From Comamonadaceae bacterium (lineage in GTDB: Bacteria; Pseudomonadota; Gammaproteobacteria; Burkholderiales; Burkholderiaceae_C), in contig CANFWV010000001.1 in the NCBI GenBank assembly GCA_947450695.1, positions 1-64,000 of the forward strand: 64,000 bases of DNA. Reading direction: 5' to 3'. A program made the position numbers and the translations under genes. Below, piece by piece: positions 30,098 to 40,723 of the stretch. The number at the start of each line of letters is the position of its first letter. Positions within the stretch are counted from its first letter, which is position 1. A model generated the notes under the pieces. It had not been told where the DNA came from and did no database searches. It saw nothing but the letters and a program-made list of their open reading frames with translations.

Positions 30098-30107
30098 TTG
30101 TGTACAT
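30098..30107. promoter_or_regulatory. Candidate GntR (FCD) operator 2
   Basis: TTGTGTACAT, sharing nine consecutive bases with the site at 29961. It lies 65 bases before the monooxygenase start, in an AT-rich stretch (AAAATATTTTG) that is a likely promoter region. Confidence 0.45.
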
Positions 30108-30172
30108 TGAGAACTTAGAAAATTGCTTTTCATGAAGCACGTTCAAAGTCTCAGAGTCTCAAGGAGTTGGAA

Positions 30173-31369
30173 TTGATACAAGCTCATGTGATGATTGCAG
30201 GGGCCGGGCCCGTCGGCTTGGTCAGTGCCTTGGTACTGGCCGAAGCCGGTGTCAGAGTGACGGTGGCGGAATCGTCTCCGGGTCTCAACGAAGACTTTCG
30301 GGCTTCCACTTTCCACCCACCAACGCTGGACATGTTGGCGCCCTATGGACTGACACAAGATTTGATTTCGCAAGGCTTGGTGGCTCGCTACACCCAACAG
30401 CGCGACCGCCATGAAGGGGTCGTGGCAGAGTTTGACATGCAACTCCTGTCGGGCGACACGGACCATCCGTTTCGCCTGCAGTGCGAGCAGTGGAAGCTGA
30501 CCAATCTGATCTTGGCCAAGCTCGAAAAAATACCGCATGTGCAGATCCACTTCAACGCCAAGGTCGAATCGGTCGAGCAAACCGCCGACAAGGCGATCAC
30601 CCACCTGACGATTGAGGAGCAGGCCCATCAAGTAGTAAGCAATTACGTATTGGCTGCTGACGGTGCCTGGAGCACAGTCCGGCGGAGTTTGGGCATCGAT
30701 TTTGACGGCTTAACCTACCCGGAACGGTTTTTGGTGATTTCAACCGAGTTTGAATACGCTAAACACCTGCCCAAGTTGTCTTACGTGAACTACTGTTCTG
30801 ACCCCAAGGAGTGGTGCGTGCTGCTGCGCGTTCCTACCTTGTGGCGTGTGCTGTTTCCAACCAAGCCGGAGGAAACCGACGAAGAGGTGATGGGGGACGT
30901 TTTGGTCGAGCAGCGACTGCAAGCGCTGCTGCCGCAGCCGAAAAGTTACGAGACGGTTCACCGCAGCTTGTACAAAGTTCATCAGCGAGTGGCAAAGACT
31001 TTTCGCCAGGGACGTGTCTTTCTGCTGGGAGACGCCGGCCATATCAACAACCCACTAGGTGGGATGGGGATGAACGGTGGGGTACACGACGCGATGAACT
31101 TGTGCAAAAAACTGTTGGCGGTTATTCAAAAAGGGCAATCCGAGGACACCCTTGATCGCTATGAACGCCAGCGCAGAACCATCGCCATTGAATACATTAA
31201 CGCCAGCACAGCACGCAACAAAAAAGAGATAGAGGAGCGAGACCCGGTGCTGCGTAAAAAGACCCAAGACGAGTTGCGCGCCATTTGCGCCAACCCTGTC
31301 AAGGCAAAGGCCTATCTTCGAAAAACGTCCATGCTTGATGCCCTTGAGAGGGCAGATTCGATCGCCTAA
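30173..31369 (+). CDS. FAD-dependent monooxygenase, group A (second paralogue)
   Basis: 398 residues from TTG 30173, six bases after AAGGAG; the in-frame TTG at 30167 directly abuts that site. GAGPVGL is at 10-16, the DG motif ADGAWSTVR at 162-170 and the GD motif RVFLLGDAGHINNP at 281-294. Collinear with the 17731-18927 protein at about 68% identity (hand count, no gaps). The differences concentrate at residues 31-40, 112-160 and 311-320, so substrate or partner may have diverged while the core is kept. Divergent from GntR and probably repressed by it. Confidence 0.86.
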   Translation: MIQAHVMIAGAGPVGLVSALVLAEAGVRVTVAESSPGLNEDFRASTFHPPTLDMLAPYGLTQDLISQGLVARYTQQRDRHEGVVAEFDMQLLSGDTDHPFRLQCEQWKLTNLILAKLEKIPHVQIHFNAKVESVEQTADKAITHLTIEEQAHQVVSNYVLAADGAWSTVRRSLGIDFDGLTYPERFLVISTEFEYAKHLPKLSYVNYCSDPKEWCVLLRVPTLWRVLFPTKPEETDEEVMGDVLVEQRLQALLPQPKSYETVHRSLYKVHQRVAKTFRQGRVFLLGDAGHINNPLGGMGMNGGVHDAMNLCKKLLAVIQKGQSEDTLDRYERQRRTIAIEYINASTARNKKEIEERDPVLRKKTQDELRAICANPVKAKAYLRKTSMLDALERADSIA

Positions 31370-31572
31370 TTTCGCAAAGCCTGACCACCGCAAACCCCTT
31401 TCTGCATCACAGCTTGTTAGCCAGAGCTGGCTGTTGTCAGCGAGTTAATTTAGCTGTAAAAGTTTTGACGGCCATGTACGATAAGAAAATTAAGCTTTAG
31501 ATTCTGACTTTTTATCGTCAGACGTCGCGTCATAACGCGGTAACGAATTGCCTCCAACAAACTCAGCACACT
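31370..31572. other. Intergenic region before the CoA-transferase gene
   Basis: About 200 bases. A short hairpin AGCCAGAGCTGGCT lies at 31419-31432. TTGACG at 31465-31470 is a possible -35 box, with a weak AT-rich -10 (AATTAA) 17 bases on. A further small dyad TCTGAC/GTCAGA lies at 31503-31522. The downstream gene thus probably has its own promoter. Confidence 0.35.
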
Positions 31573-32868
31573 ATGTCAGTACAAGATTTATACCGGAGTA
31601 AACGCGGTAGCGCGGCAGATGCTTTAGCGCATCTTCATGATGGTGATTTCATCATCGTTCCGACTGGCGTTGGCGAGCCACCCACAATGCTGACAGAGTT
31701 GTCTGAACAACGCCGACGCTTTCACGACATCAAAGTTGGCCAGATTTTGGCGGTACGAAAATTCGCTTATTTCGATGCCGAAACTGCGGACCATGTCCGG
31801 CATGTCGCCTTTTTCTTTGGGGCAGCTTCTCGTGCTGGAGGCAGTGGGGGATGGGTTGATTTCATTCCCAGCTATTTTTCGGAAATGCCAAGTTTGATCG
31901 AGCGCGGTCAGATGGCGGCAGACGTGGTGATGGCGATGGCTTCGCCCATGGATAACCACGGTTATTTTTCGCTTAGTCTTGGCACTGACTACACCATGGC
32001 GGCGATCAAAAAGGCGCGTGTGGTGGTGCTGGAGGTGAACCCCAACGTGCCGTATGCCATGGGCAATTGCCATGTGCATATATCTCAGGTGACTGCACTG
32101 ATTGAGAGCAGCGATGTGATCATGGAAGTTGGGTTACCAAAGATCGGTCCGATTCAAGAGGCTATCGGTAAATATGTAGCCGACATGATCGACGACGGCT
32201 CGACGTTGCAGATCGGTTACGGTGGTATTCCCGATGCCGTGGTGATGCAGTTGACAGCCAAGCACGATCTGGGTATTCACACTGAGATGATCGGCGATGG
32301 CATCTTGACACTGATTGAAAGCGGTGCTGTGACCAACCGCAAAAAAAACTACCTGCCGGGAAAGACCATCGCCACTTTTGCGCTGGGCTCGCAAAATCTC
32401 TACCGCTATATGGACCGCAATCCGGGCCTAGAAATGCACCCGGTCGACTTCACCAACGATCCTTATTTGGCGGGCCAGAATGACAATTTGGTCACTATCA
32501 ACGCCACTTTACAGATTGATTTATTAGGCCAGTGTGGTTCTGAAAGTTTGGCGCATCTGCCTTACTCAGGCACCGGTGGTCAATCTGATTTTGTCCGTGC
32601 AGCCAACCGATCAAGGGGTGGAAAGTCCTTCATTGTTTTGCCCTCCACTGCGAAAAACGACACCATCAGCCGCATTGTGCCAATGCTGTCACCTGGCACC
32701 CACGTGAGCACCAGCAAGAACGACATCAACTACGTGGTGTCGGAGTTCGGCGTAGCCCAGTTGCGTGGCAAGTCAGCCAAGCAACGCGCGAGGGAGTTGA
32801 TTGCTATTTCCCACCCTGATTTCCGTGCTGACTTAACGCTGGCAGCCAAAACGATGAATTTGATCTGA
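31573..32868 (+). CDS. Acetyl-CoA hydrolase/transferase-family CoA-transferase
   Basis: 431 residues, two-domain class I CoA-transferase of the Cat1/4-hydroxybutyrate CoA-transferase type. GYGGIPDAVV and the active-site LGIHTEMIGDG (Glu238, in the register of the known 4-hydroxybutyrate enzyme) are visible, then DLLGQCGSESL. It would move CoA between acetyl-CoA and another short acid, such as propionate or succinate. It follows the second monooxygenase by 203 bases and may activate the pathway's carboxylate product, or be unrelated. It converges with glnD, five bases apart. Confidence 0.85.
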   Translation: MSVQDLYRSKRGSAADALAHLHDGDFIIVPTGVGEPPTMLTELSEQRRRFHDIKVGQILAVRKFAYFDAETADHVRHVAFFFGAASRAGGSGGWVDFIPSYFSEMPSLIERGQMAADVVMAMASPMDNHGYFSLSLGTDYTMAAIKKARVVVLEVNPNVPYAMGNCHVHISQVTALIESSDVIMEVGLPKIGPIQEAIGKYVADMIDDGSTLQIGYGGIPDAVVMQLTAKHDLGIHTEMIGDGILTLIESGAVTNRKKNYLPGKTIATFALGSQNLYRYMDRNPGLEMHPVDFTNDPYLAGQNDNLVTINATLQIDLLGQCGSESLAHLPYSGTGGQSDFVRAANRSRGGKSFIVLPSTAKNDTISRIVPMLSPGTHVSTSKNDINYVVSEFGVAQLRGKSAKQRARELIAISHPDFRADLTLAAKTMNLI

Positions 32869-32873
32869 CAGCT

Positions 32874-35537
32874 TCAGGTTTTCAAGGCCTCGAGCAACTC
32901 AGTCTCGATCGCTATTTGCGCCTTGTTGTGCTGCAATTCAGGCCCCTCGATCAAGAACGTATCTTCAACACGTTCGCCCAGCGTGGTGACTTTAGCGAGT
33001 TGAAGATTGATGCGGTGGCGGGCCAGCACGCGGGCGATGGAGTAGAGCAGACCAACCCGGTCGCTGGCTGAGACGCTGAGCAACCAGCGTTGGCCTTTTT
33101 CGTCAGGACGCAAATCGACACGCGGTGCAATTGGAAAGCTTTTCACACGCCTTGAAACACGACCCTTGCCAGCGGGCAGCAGCGGACCGACCACGCCAAT
33201 CGCGCGAACAAGATCAGCTTCAACCATGGCGACCAGTTCGCGATAGTGCTCAGTCAATATCGGGCTGATGACCTGGAATGTGTCTAGCGCGTAGCCGTTA
33301 TGGGCTGTGTGAATTTTGGCGTCCAGAATGCTCAAGCCGGCTTCTTCAAAATAACCACAAATACGGGCAAATAAATCAGGTGCATCAGGTGTGTAGACCA
33401 ACACTTGCATGCCTTCACCCGCAGAAGACCGCCGTGCCCTCACCACCGATTTGCCCGTGCCGACATGGCGGGCCAGCTGCCGCGCATGCCAAGCAATATC
33501 AGCGGCCTCATGACGCATGAAATAGCTCACATCAAGGGTGGACCAAAGCGATTTGTGCGACTCAAAAGGTTCTGCATGGAGGGCCAACATCGTCAACGCT
33601 TCTCGCTTGCGCGACTCGATTTCCGCACGTGGGTCAGGGGCACCGCCACCGAGCACGCGCAAGGTGTAGCGGTAAAGGTCTTCTAGGAGTTTGCCTTTCC
33701 ATGCATTCCAAACTTTTGGGCTGGTGCCGCGAATATCGGCCACGGTCAGCAAGTACAAGGCAGTGAGATAGCGTTCGTTGCCCACTCGCTTAGCAAAAGC
33801 GGCGATCACCTCTGGGTTACTCAGGTCTTCTTTCTGGGCGATACGGCTCATGCTCAGATGCTCACGTACTAAAAACTCAATGAGTTGGGCATCTTCTGTG
33901 ACGATGCCGTGCTGGCGGCAAAACGTCCGAACGTCTTTGCAACCCAACTCAGAATGGTCGCCACCACGGCCCTTGGCGATGTCATGAAACAGTGCGCCAA
34001 CGTACAAAATCCACGGCCGGTCCCAACCCGCAGCCAATTGCGAGCACATCGGGTATTCGTGCGAATGCTCGGCCATGAAAAAGCGCCGCACATTGCGCAG
34101 CACCATCAAGATGTGTTGGTCGACGGTGTAAACATGAAACAGGTCGTGCTGCATCTGCCCAACAATTTTACGAAAAACCCACAGATACCGTCCCAGCACG
34201 GAGGTCTGGTTCATCAACCGCATAGCGTGTGTGAGGCCTTGGTTTTGCTGCAATATCTGCAGAAACGTCTGACGGTTGACTGGGTCACTTCGGAACTTTG
34301 TGTCCATCACGCCGCGGGCGTTGTAAAGAGCCCGCAGCGTTCTGGCTGAAAGGCCACTGACGCCTGGTGTGGTCTGGAAAATCAAAAAGGTTTCGAGGAT
34401 CGCGTGTGGTTCACGCACATACAGATCGTCGCTAGCGACCTCGATACGGCCTGCTTTTTCAAAAAAATGAGCGTTTAGCGGCCGCAGGGGTTGCGTGTTC
34501 GGGTTCAGCCGTTCTTCAATATTTAGCAGCAATATTTGGTTCAGCTGGGTGACGGCCTTGGCCGCCCAGTAGTAGCGGCGCATCAGTGATTCGCTGGGGC
34601 GTCGCGGCAGTCTTGAGCCGTCAGGCGCTTGGCTCACATAGCCAAAGGACTCAGCCACAACCGTTTGCAGGTCGAACACCAGTCTGTCTTCACGTCTGCC
34701 GGAAAGCACGTGCAGTCGGGCGCGAATTGAACTCAGCAAGGATTCGTTACTCTTAATTTGTCGGATTTCGAAGGCTGTGGCTAATCCATTGCGCGCCAGT
34801 TCCTCCCATGTTTTTCCAAGGCCTGCAGCACGCGCTACCCAAAGAACCACCTGCAGGTCGCGCAGGCCACCGGGAGATTCTTTGCAATTTGGTTCGAGTG
34901 CATAGGGCGTATCTTCAAACTTGTTGTGGCGTTGCCTCAGTTCAAGCGTCTTGGCGACAAAAAATGCCTTGGGGTCGAGCGCAGCATCTAACTTTACCCG
35001 CAAGGTTGAGAAGTTGTCTTTGGAACCTGCCAACCAGCGCCCTTCTAGCAGCGAGGTTTGTACCGTCACATCCTTGGCAGATTCTTCAATGCACTCAGCC
35101 AGAGTGCGCACGCTTGAACCAATCTCTAATCCGCTGTCCCAACAACTGCCGATGAAGTTTTCAATACGCGTTTTCAGGCTCTCTCTATCAGCGAGTGTGT
35201 TGCCGTCTAAGTCGCCATCGATCTGGGTGCCGTTTGGCAGCAGCAACAGCACATCGACATCGGAATTCGGAAACAGCTCAGCGCGACCATAGCCACCCAC
35301 AGCAACCAGGGTGCAGTCAGTGGGGAAACCAGCACGTTGCCAAAGTTCTTGCAGCAGGGTGTCCGCATGGCGTGCCAATTTTTGCAGCAAACTTCGAATG
35401 CCACGGCTTGACGGTCCACATTGGGTCAGAGAGGCGAGGAGGGCAGTTTTACCTGCACGGTAGTTCTCCCGCATGTGCGCTAGTTCGCCAGCAGCGTCTG
35501 CCACGGTGCTCGAGGCGACAAGACTCAAGGTGTTCAT
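32874..35537 (-). CDS. glnD: Bifunctional uridylyltransferase/uridylyl-removing enzyme GlnD
   Basis: 887 residues from ATG 35537, against 890 in E. coli; the upstream extension to 35627 runs into map and is not family-like. Nucleotidyltransferase motif [21 protein letters not shown] domain with [15 protein letters not shown], and two C-terminal ACT domains ([18 protein letters not shown] and [17 protein letters not shown]). It senses glutamine and modifies the PII protein, the top of the nitrogen-control cascade. It follows map by 31 bases on the same strand. Confidence 0.96.
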   Translation of the reverse strand: MNTLSLVASSTVADAAGELAHMRENYRAGKTALLASLTQCGPSSRGIRSLLQKLARHADTLLQELWQRAGFPTDCTLVAVGGYGRAELFPNSDVDVLLLLPNGTQIDGDLDGNTLADRESLKTRIENFIGSCWDSGLEIGSSVRTLAECIEESAKDVTVQTSLLEGRWLAGSKDNFSTLRVKLDAALDPKAFFVAKTLELRQRHNKFEDTPYALEPNCKESPGGLRDLQVVLWVARAAGLGKTWEELARNGLATAFEIRQIKSNESLLSSIRARLHVLSGRREDRLVFDLQTVVAESFGYVSQAPDGSRLPRRPSESLMRRYYWAAKAVTQLNQILLLNIEERLNPNTQPLRPLNAHFFEKAGRIEVASDDLYVREPHAILETFLIFQTTPGVSGLSARTLRALYNARGVMDTKFRSDPVNRQTFLQILQQNQGLTHAMRLMNQTSVLGRYLWVFRKIVGQMQHDLFHVYTVDQHILMVLRNVRRFFMAEHSHEYPMCSQLAAGWDRPWILYVGALFHDIAKGRGGDHSELGCKDVRTFCRQHGIVTEDAQLIEFLVREHLSMSRIAQKEDLSNPEVIAAFAKRVGNERYLTALYLLTVADIRGTSPKVWNAWKGKLLEDLYRYTLRVLGGGAPDPRAEIESRKREALTMLALHAEPFESHKSLWSTLDVSYFMRHEAADIAWHARQLARHVGTGKSVVRARRSSAGEGMQVLVYTPDAPDLFARICGYFEEAGLSILDAKIHTAHNGYALDTFQVISPILTEHYRELVAMVEADLVRAIGVVGPLLPAGKGRVSRRVKSFPIAPRVDLRPDEKGQRWLLSVSASDRVGLLYSIARVLARHRINLQLAKVTTLGERVEDTFLIEGPELQHNKAQIAIETELLEALKT

Positions 35538-35568
35538 CCGGAAATGGGACTTGTGGGAGACCTGATGC

Positions 35569-36423
35569 TCAGGCGGTGACGGGGATGCCTGCGACCGTGG
35601 TTTCGGCCGCATGAAAGGCCGCCACAAAGTCAGGTGTTGCAGGGGTGCCCGCTGAAAGGGTCAGCACCTCGTAGCCAGTCTCCGTCACCAAAATGGTGTG
35701 CTCCCACTGCGCCGACAAGGAGTGGTCACGTGTCACGATGCTCCAGCCGTCTTTTTCAGGGCCATCCTTGATGTCACGCTTGCCAATGTTGATCATCGGC
35801 TCAATGGTGAAGGTCATCCCGGGCTTGAGGACATCGAGCGTTCCTGGCCGGCCGTAATGCAACACTTGTGGATCTTCATGAAAGCGCTGCCCAATGCCAT
35901 GACCGCAAAATTCACGGACGATCGAAAAGCCCTGTTTTTCAGCGAAAGTCTGGATGGCGTGGCCGATATCACCCAAGCGAATGCCGGGCTTGACGCGCAT
36001 GATGCCTTGCCACATAGCGTCATACGTAATTTGGCACAGCCGTTTGGCCGCAATGGAGGTTTCACCCACGAGGAACATGCGGCTTGAATCGCCATGCCAA
36101 GTGTCCTTGATCACCGTCACATCGATATTCACGATGTCGCCCTTTTTTAGAGGCTTGTCGTTCGGGATGCCGTGGCAAACCTGATGATTGACCGAGGTGC
36201 AAAGCGACTTCGGATAAGCACCGTAGCCCGGCGGTTGGTAACCCAAAGTGGCCGGAATGGTGTTTTGCACCTCCGTCATATAAACATGGGCCAAACGATC
36301 GATTTCGTTGGTGGTGATGCCGGGTTTGACGAAGGGCGTCAGGTAGTCCAACAACTCTGAAGCGAGCTTGCCAGCCACTCGCATGCCTTCAATTCCGGCG
36401 GCGTCTTTGTACGTAATACTCAT
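35569..36423 (-). CDS. map: Methionine aminopeptidase, type I
   Basis: 284 residues; removes the N-terminal methionine from nascent proteins. The pita-bread fold residues are clear: CHGIPND (His), [19 protein letters not shown] (two metal aspartates), CGHGIG (metal His), FTIEPMIN (Glu) and [17 protein letters not shown] (Glu). A C-terminal tail of about 20 residues extends past the core. It lies upstream of glnD and is transcribed away from purL. Confidence 0.96.
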   Translation of the reverse strand: MSITYKDAAGIEGMRVAGKLASELLDYLTPFVKPGITTNEIDRLAHVYMTEVQNTIPATLGYQPPGYGAYPKSLCTSVNHQVCHGIPNDKPLKKGDIVNIDVTVIKDTWHGDSSRMFLVGETSIAAKRLCQITYDAMWQGIMRVKPGIRLGDIGHAIQTFAEKQGFSIVREFCGHGIGQRFHEDPQVLHYGRPGTLDVLKPGMTFTIEPMINIGKRDIKDGPEKDGWSIVTRDHSLSAQWEHTILVTETGYEVLTLSAGTPATPDFVAAFHAAETTVAGIPVTA

Positions 36424-36608
36424 GTTGTTTATTATCCCACCAGCTTTGAGGCCGTGTCTTGACGTGGCTTCACCCGAGCTAATCGTGGCCCACTGAGCAC
36501 TGATAAAATCCGCGGCTATCGCCCACCTCGCGGCGTTTTGGCCCTATAGGCCGACCAACCCCGGACAAGGCCCCAGCCGACCCCGACAACCACAAGGCCG
36601 CCGCCACC

Positions 36609-39600
36609 GTGACTCTGCATTTGACGACTTTCGAGGGCGAATCCCGCGGGATCAATGCCCTGAGCGACTTCCGCGCCCAGCAACTGCTTCCCCGCCTGCA
36701 AGCCATCAACGACAAGATCACCGGCATCAGCGCCCGATTTGTGCATCTGGTGGCCACCGATGCGCCCCCAACCGAAGCCATTGAAACCCAGCTCGAAGCG
36801 CTGCTCAGCTACGGTGAACCCTGCCGTACGTGGCCGGCCAACACGACGGGGGCTTCGTTTTTCATCGTCACACCGCGATTTGGCACGGTCTCTCCTTGGG
36901 CGTCAAAAGCCACAGACATTGCCCACAGTTGCGGCTTGGCGGTCAAGCGCATTGAACGCATCACCGAGTACTGCATTTCGATCAAGTCCGGCCTACTGGG
37001 AAAAACTTATTTGAGCTTGCCCCAACGTGAAGACATCATTGCTTTGCTGCACGACCGCATGACCGAAAGCGTCATGACCGACCGAGCGCAAGCGGCTTCG
37101 CTGTTTGCTGAACTGCAGGCTGCACCGCTGCAATCGATTGACGTGCTGGGTGGTGGCAAGGCCGCCTTGGAGGCCGCCAACATCGAATTTGGTCTGGCTT
37201 TGGCGAGTGACGAAATCGAGTATTTGGTTCAGGCGTTCACGCAACTTCAGCGCAATCCGACCGACGTCGAATTGATGATGTTCGCTCAAGCCAACAGCGA
37301 GCATTGCCGCCACAAGATTTTCAACGCTGAGTTCACGATTGACGGCGTTTCGCAAGACAAGAGCCTCTTTGGCATGATCCGCAACACCGAGCAGCTGAAC
37401 CCGCAGCACACGGTGGTGGCTTACTCAGACAACGCGTCGGTGATGGAGGGCGGCAAGGTTCAGCGTTTCTACGCGCAAGCAGCCTCCGCTGCGGCGACAG
37501 CGTCAACCCTGCAGCCTTACGGTGCACATGACGATGTGTTGACGCATGTGCTCATGAAAGTCGAAACGCACAACCACCCCACCGCGATTTCACCGTTCCC
37601 TGGCGCCTCGACGGGAGCCGGCGGCGAGATCCGCGATGAAGGCGCTACCGGCCGCGGCTCCAAGCCCAAAGCCGGCCTGACGGGTTTCACGGTGTCGAGG
37701 CTGTTTGACACCTCGTTTGGGAAGCCTGACCACATCGCCAGCGCCTTGCAGATCATGACTGAAGGCCCGCTCGGTGGAGCGGCCTTTAACAATGAATTTG
37801 GCCGGCCGAACCTGGCCGGTTACTTCCGCGAATACGAGCAGACCGTGAACGGTCAGCGCTGGGGTTACCACAAGCCGATCATGATTGCCGGCGGCCTTGG
37901 CACGATTGACGCGGGCCTGACGAAGAAAATTTTGTTCCCTGCCGGCACGCTGCTGATTCAGCTGGGCGGCCCTGGCATGCGCATCGGCATGGGCGGCAGC
38001 GCGGCCAGCTCCATGGCCACGGGAACGAACGCGGCAGCACTGGATTTTGATTCGGTGCAACGCGGCAACCCTGAAATTGAAAGGCGTGCACAAGAAGTCA
38101 TCAACCAGTGCGCACAACTCGGTGCTGCGAATCCTATTTTGGCGATTCATGACGTCGGCGCGGGCGGATTGTCGAACGCCTTTCCGGAACTCGTGAACGA
38201 CGCCGGTCGCGGCGCACGCTTTGATCTGCGTACCGTACCTCTGGAAGAAAGCGGCTTGAGCCCTAAAGAAATCTGGAGCAATGAAAGCCAAGAGCGCTAC
38301 GTGATGGCGATTGCGCCAGCGTCGCTGCCGCAATTCCAAGCCTTCTGCGAACGCGAGCGGTGTCCGTTCTCGGTGGTCGGTGTGGCGACTGAAGAAAAAG
38401 ACCTCGTCTTATTTGACAATGATGCGACAAGCGTGGGGGCCACATCGCCAGTCCAGATGCCGATGAATGTGCTGCTCGGCAAACCGCCGAAGATGCACCG
38501 CGATGTGAAGCGTCTGCCGGTGGCCGTGACACCGCTGGACCTGACCGGCGTCGATCTGCAAAAAAGCGTGATCGATGTGCTGAGCCATCCGACCGTGGCC
38601 TCCAAGCGTTTCCTCATCACCATCGGCGACCGCACGGTGGGTGGTCTCACCCATCGCGACCAAATGGTCGGTCCGTGGCAAGTGCCCGTGGCCGACTGCG
38701 CCGTGACCCTGGCCGATTACCAGGGCTTCGCCGGTGAGGCCATGAGCATGGGCGAGCGCACGCCGCTGGCCACCACCGACGCAGCAGCCTCGGGCCGGAT
38801 GGCCGTGGCTGAAGCCATCACCAACTTGTTGGCGGCGCCGATCGAGTTGCCGCGCGTCAAGCTGTCGGCGAACTGGATGGCCGCTTGCGGGGAGCCCGGT
38901 CAAGACGCCGCGCTGTTTGAGACCGTCAAAGCCGTCGGCATGGAACTGTGCCCTGCATTGGGCGTGTCGATTCCGGTCGGCAAAGATTCACTGTCGATGC
39001 GCACGGTGTGGGACGACAAAAAAGTTACCTCGCCGGTCTCGCTCATCGTCACCGCCTTTGCCACGCTGGCCGATGTGCGTGGCACGCTGACGCCGCAGTT
39101 GAACACCGAAGAAGCCGACACCACGCTGATCTTGATTGACCTTGGGCAAGGTCAGTGCCGCATGGGCGCATCGATCCTGGCGCAAACGCTGAAGCGCGGC
39201 GAGGGCGCTGTGCCCGACCTCGACGACGCACAAGACTTGGTCAACCTCGTCAACGCCATCAATGCATTGCGCGCGCAAGGCGACATCTTGGCGTACCACG
39301 ACCGCAGTGACGGCGGCCTGCTGGCAGCCGTCTGCGAAATGGCCTTTGCCGGCCAAGTCGGTGTCTCATTGAACATCGACATGTTGCTGGTCGAAGGCGA
39401 TGGTATTTCAGACAGCCGCATGGACACGGGCGACAGTAAAAACTGGGCCACGCAGGTCAGCGCGCGCCGCGACGAACTCACGCTGAAAGCGCTCTTCAAC
39501 GAAGAGCTGGGCGTGGTGATTCAGGTGCGGACAACTGCCCGCAATGAGGTGATGCAGGTACTGCGTCAGCACGGCTTGTCAAAGTTCAGCCACTTCGTTG

Positions 39601-40631
39601 GCAAGACCCGGCCGCAACACGCCGCGCTGGATGTTGGCAAAGGTCATATTCAAGTTTGGCGTGACACCAAGGCTGTTTTTAGCGCCAAGCTGCAAGACTT
39701 GCATCAAGTGTGGGATGCCGTCAGCTGGAAGATTTGCCAGCAGCGCGATAACCCGGCTGGCGCCGATGCTGAGCATGCGTCCGTCGGCGACCCACAAAAC
39801 ACAGGTTTGCATGTTTATATGCCGGAGACGTTCAAGGCAACGGACAACGCTCCAGCTTTGAATTTGTCCCGTCCGCGTGTGGCGATCTTGCGCGAGCAAG
39901 GGGTCAACTCACACGTTGAAATGGCCTACGCCTTCACGCTCGCCGGCTTTGAATCCTGCGATGTCCACATGACTGATTTGCAAAGCGGCCGTGCCAAGTT
40001 GAAGGACTTTCAAGGCGTGGTGGCTTGCGGTGGTTTCAGCTACGGTGACACACTGGGTGCCGGCATCGGCTGGGCACGTTCGATCTTGTTCAACACGGTA
40101 TTGGCGGAAGAGTTCAAAGCTTTCTTTGCACGCCCCGACACCTTCGGGTTGGGTGTTTGCAACGGCTGCCAGATGTTCGCTGAGCTGGCCAGCATCATTC
40201 CCGGTGCGGATGCTTGGCCGCGCTTCACCACCAACCTCAGCGAGCGCTTTGAAGCCCGCTTGGGCCAAGTCGAGATTCTGGATTCACCTAGCCTTTTCTT
40301 GCAGGGCATGGCGGGCGTTCGTCTGCCGATTGCCGTCGCCCACGGCGAAGGCTTTGCCAACTTTGCCCGTCGTGGCAACGCCGCTAAAGCCATTGCTGCA
40401 ATGCGCTTCACCGACCACCTTGGCCTGGCCACTGAATCCTACCCGGCGAACCCGAACGGCAGCCCCGGTGGACTCACTGCAGTGACCACTGCAGATGGTC
40501 GCTTCACCGCGATGATGCCGCACCCAGAGCGGGTCTTCCGCAACGTACAGATGAGCTGGACTGACGCCAACGTGGACAATTTCAGCACTTGGATGCAGAT
40601 ATGGCGAAACGCACGTCAGTGGGTGGGTTAA
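36609..40631 (+). CDS. purL: Phosphoribosylformylglycinamidine synthase PurL (large, single-chain)
   Basis: 1340 residues, the long proteobacterial form with a fused glutaminase domain; fourth step of purine synthesis (FGAR to FGAM). Seen are the ATP-binding [31 protein letters not shown], the PurL repeat [13 protein letters not shown]-type motif ([15 protein letters not shown]) and a C-terminal GATase with [14 protein letters not shown] and nucleophile in [11 protein letters not shown] start at 36609. No regulator motif such as a purine-box was recognised in the 185-base gap before map. Confidence 0.97.
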   Translation: MTLHLTTFEGESRGINALSDFRAQQLLPRLQAINDKITGISARFVHLVATDAPPTEAIETQLEALLSYGEPCRTWPANTTGASFFIVTPRFGTVSPWASKATDIAHSCGLAVKRIERITEYCISIKSGLLGKTYLSLPQREDIIALLHDRMTESVMTDRAQAASLFAELQAAPLQSIDVLGGGKAALEAANIEFGLALASDEIEYLVQAFTQLQRNPTDVELMMFAQANSEHCRHKIFNAEFTIDGVSQDKSLFGMIRNTEQLNPQHTVVAYSDNASVMEGGKVQRFYAQAASAAATASTLQPYGAHDDVLTHVLMKVETHNHPTAISPFPGASTGAGGEIRDEGATGRGSKPKAGLTGFTVSRLFDTSFGKPDHIASALQIMTEGPLGGAAFNNEFGRPNLAGYFREYEQTVNGQRWGYHKPIMIAGGLGTIDAGLTKKILFPAGTLLIQLGGPGMRIGMGGSAASSMATGTNAAALDFDSVQRGNPEIERRAQEVINQCAQLGAANPILAIHDVGAGGLSNAFPELVNDAGRGARFDLRTVPLEESGLSPKEIWSNESQERYVMAIAPASLPQFQAFCERERCPFSVVGVATEEKDLVLFDNDATSVGATSPVQMPMNVLLGKPPKMHRDVKRLPVAVTPLDLTGVDLQKSVIDVLSHPTVASKRFLITIGDRTVGGLTHRDQMVGPWQVPVADCAVTLADYQGFAGEAMSMGERTPLATTDAAASGRMAVAEAITNLLAAPIELPRVKLSANWMAACGEPGQDAALFETVKAVGMELCPALGVSIPVGKDSLSMRTVWDDKKVTSPVSLIVTAFATLADVRGTLTPQLNTEEADTTLILIDLGQGQCRMGASILAQTLKRGEGAVPDLDDAQDLVNLVNAINALRAQGDILAYHDRSDGGLLAAVCEMAFAGQVGVSLNIDMLLVEGDGISDSRMDTGDSKNWATQVSARRDELTLKALFNEELGVVIQVRTTARNEVMQVLRQHGLSKFSHFVGKTRPQHAALDVGKGHIQVWRDTKAVFSAKLQDLHQVWDAVSWKICQQRDNPAGADAEHASVGDPQNTGLHVYMPETFKATDNAPALNLSRPRVAILREQGVNSHVEMAYAFTLAGFESCDVHMTDLQSGRAKLKDFQGVVACGGFSYGDTLGAGIGWARSILFNTVLAEEFKAFFARPDTFGLGVCNGCQMFAELASIIPGADAWPRFTTNLSERFEARLGQVEILDSPSLFLQGMAGVRLPIAVAHGEGFANFARRGNAAKAIAAMRFTDHLGLATESYPANPNGSPGGLTAVTTADGRFTAMMPHPERVFRNVQMSWTDANVDNFSTWMQIWRNARQWVG

Positions 40632-40677
40632 CGAGTCCTTGATTTCACGGCACGTTTTTTGCGTTCGTACTCTTTAA

Positions 40678-40699
40678 AAATTGAATCTTTTCTGATTCA
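40678..40699. repeat. Hairpin between purL and Bug gene
   Basis: ATTGAATC and GATTCAAT, eight-base perfect arms with a T-rich six-base loop, about 45 bases after the purL stop and 24 bases before the next ATG. It could be a weak terminator for purL or a leader hairpin for the receptor gene. Confidence 0.35.
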
Positions 40700-40723
40700 A
40701 TCTGTCAAAGGGGTCTTTCGTCT

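Noticed and set aside
17731-31369. 4-hydroxybenzoate or phenylpropionate hydroxylase role for the flavin monooxygenases
   Set aside because: Only the general FAD and DG/GD motifs match; no ring-cleavage dioxygenase or other aromatic-pathway gene is nearby.
13397-32873. Recent mobile element or genomic island borders around the catabolic region
   Set aside because: I found no transposase, integrase, tRNA border or flanking direct repeat; base composition looks like the surroundings.
36459-36487. Promoter of purL from TTGACG at 36459
   Set aside because: No acceptable -10 box at 16-18 bases; left unannotated.
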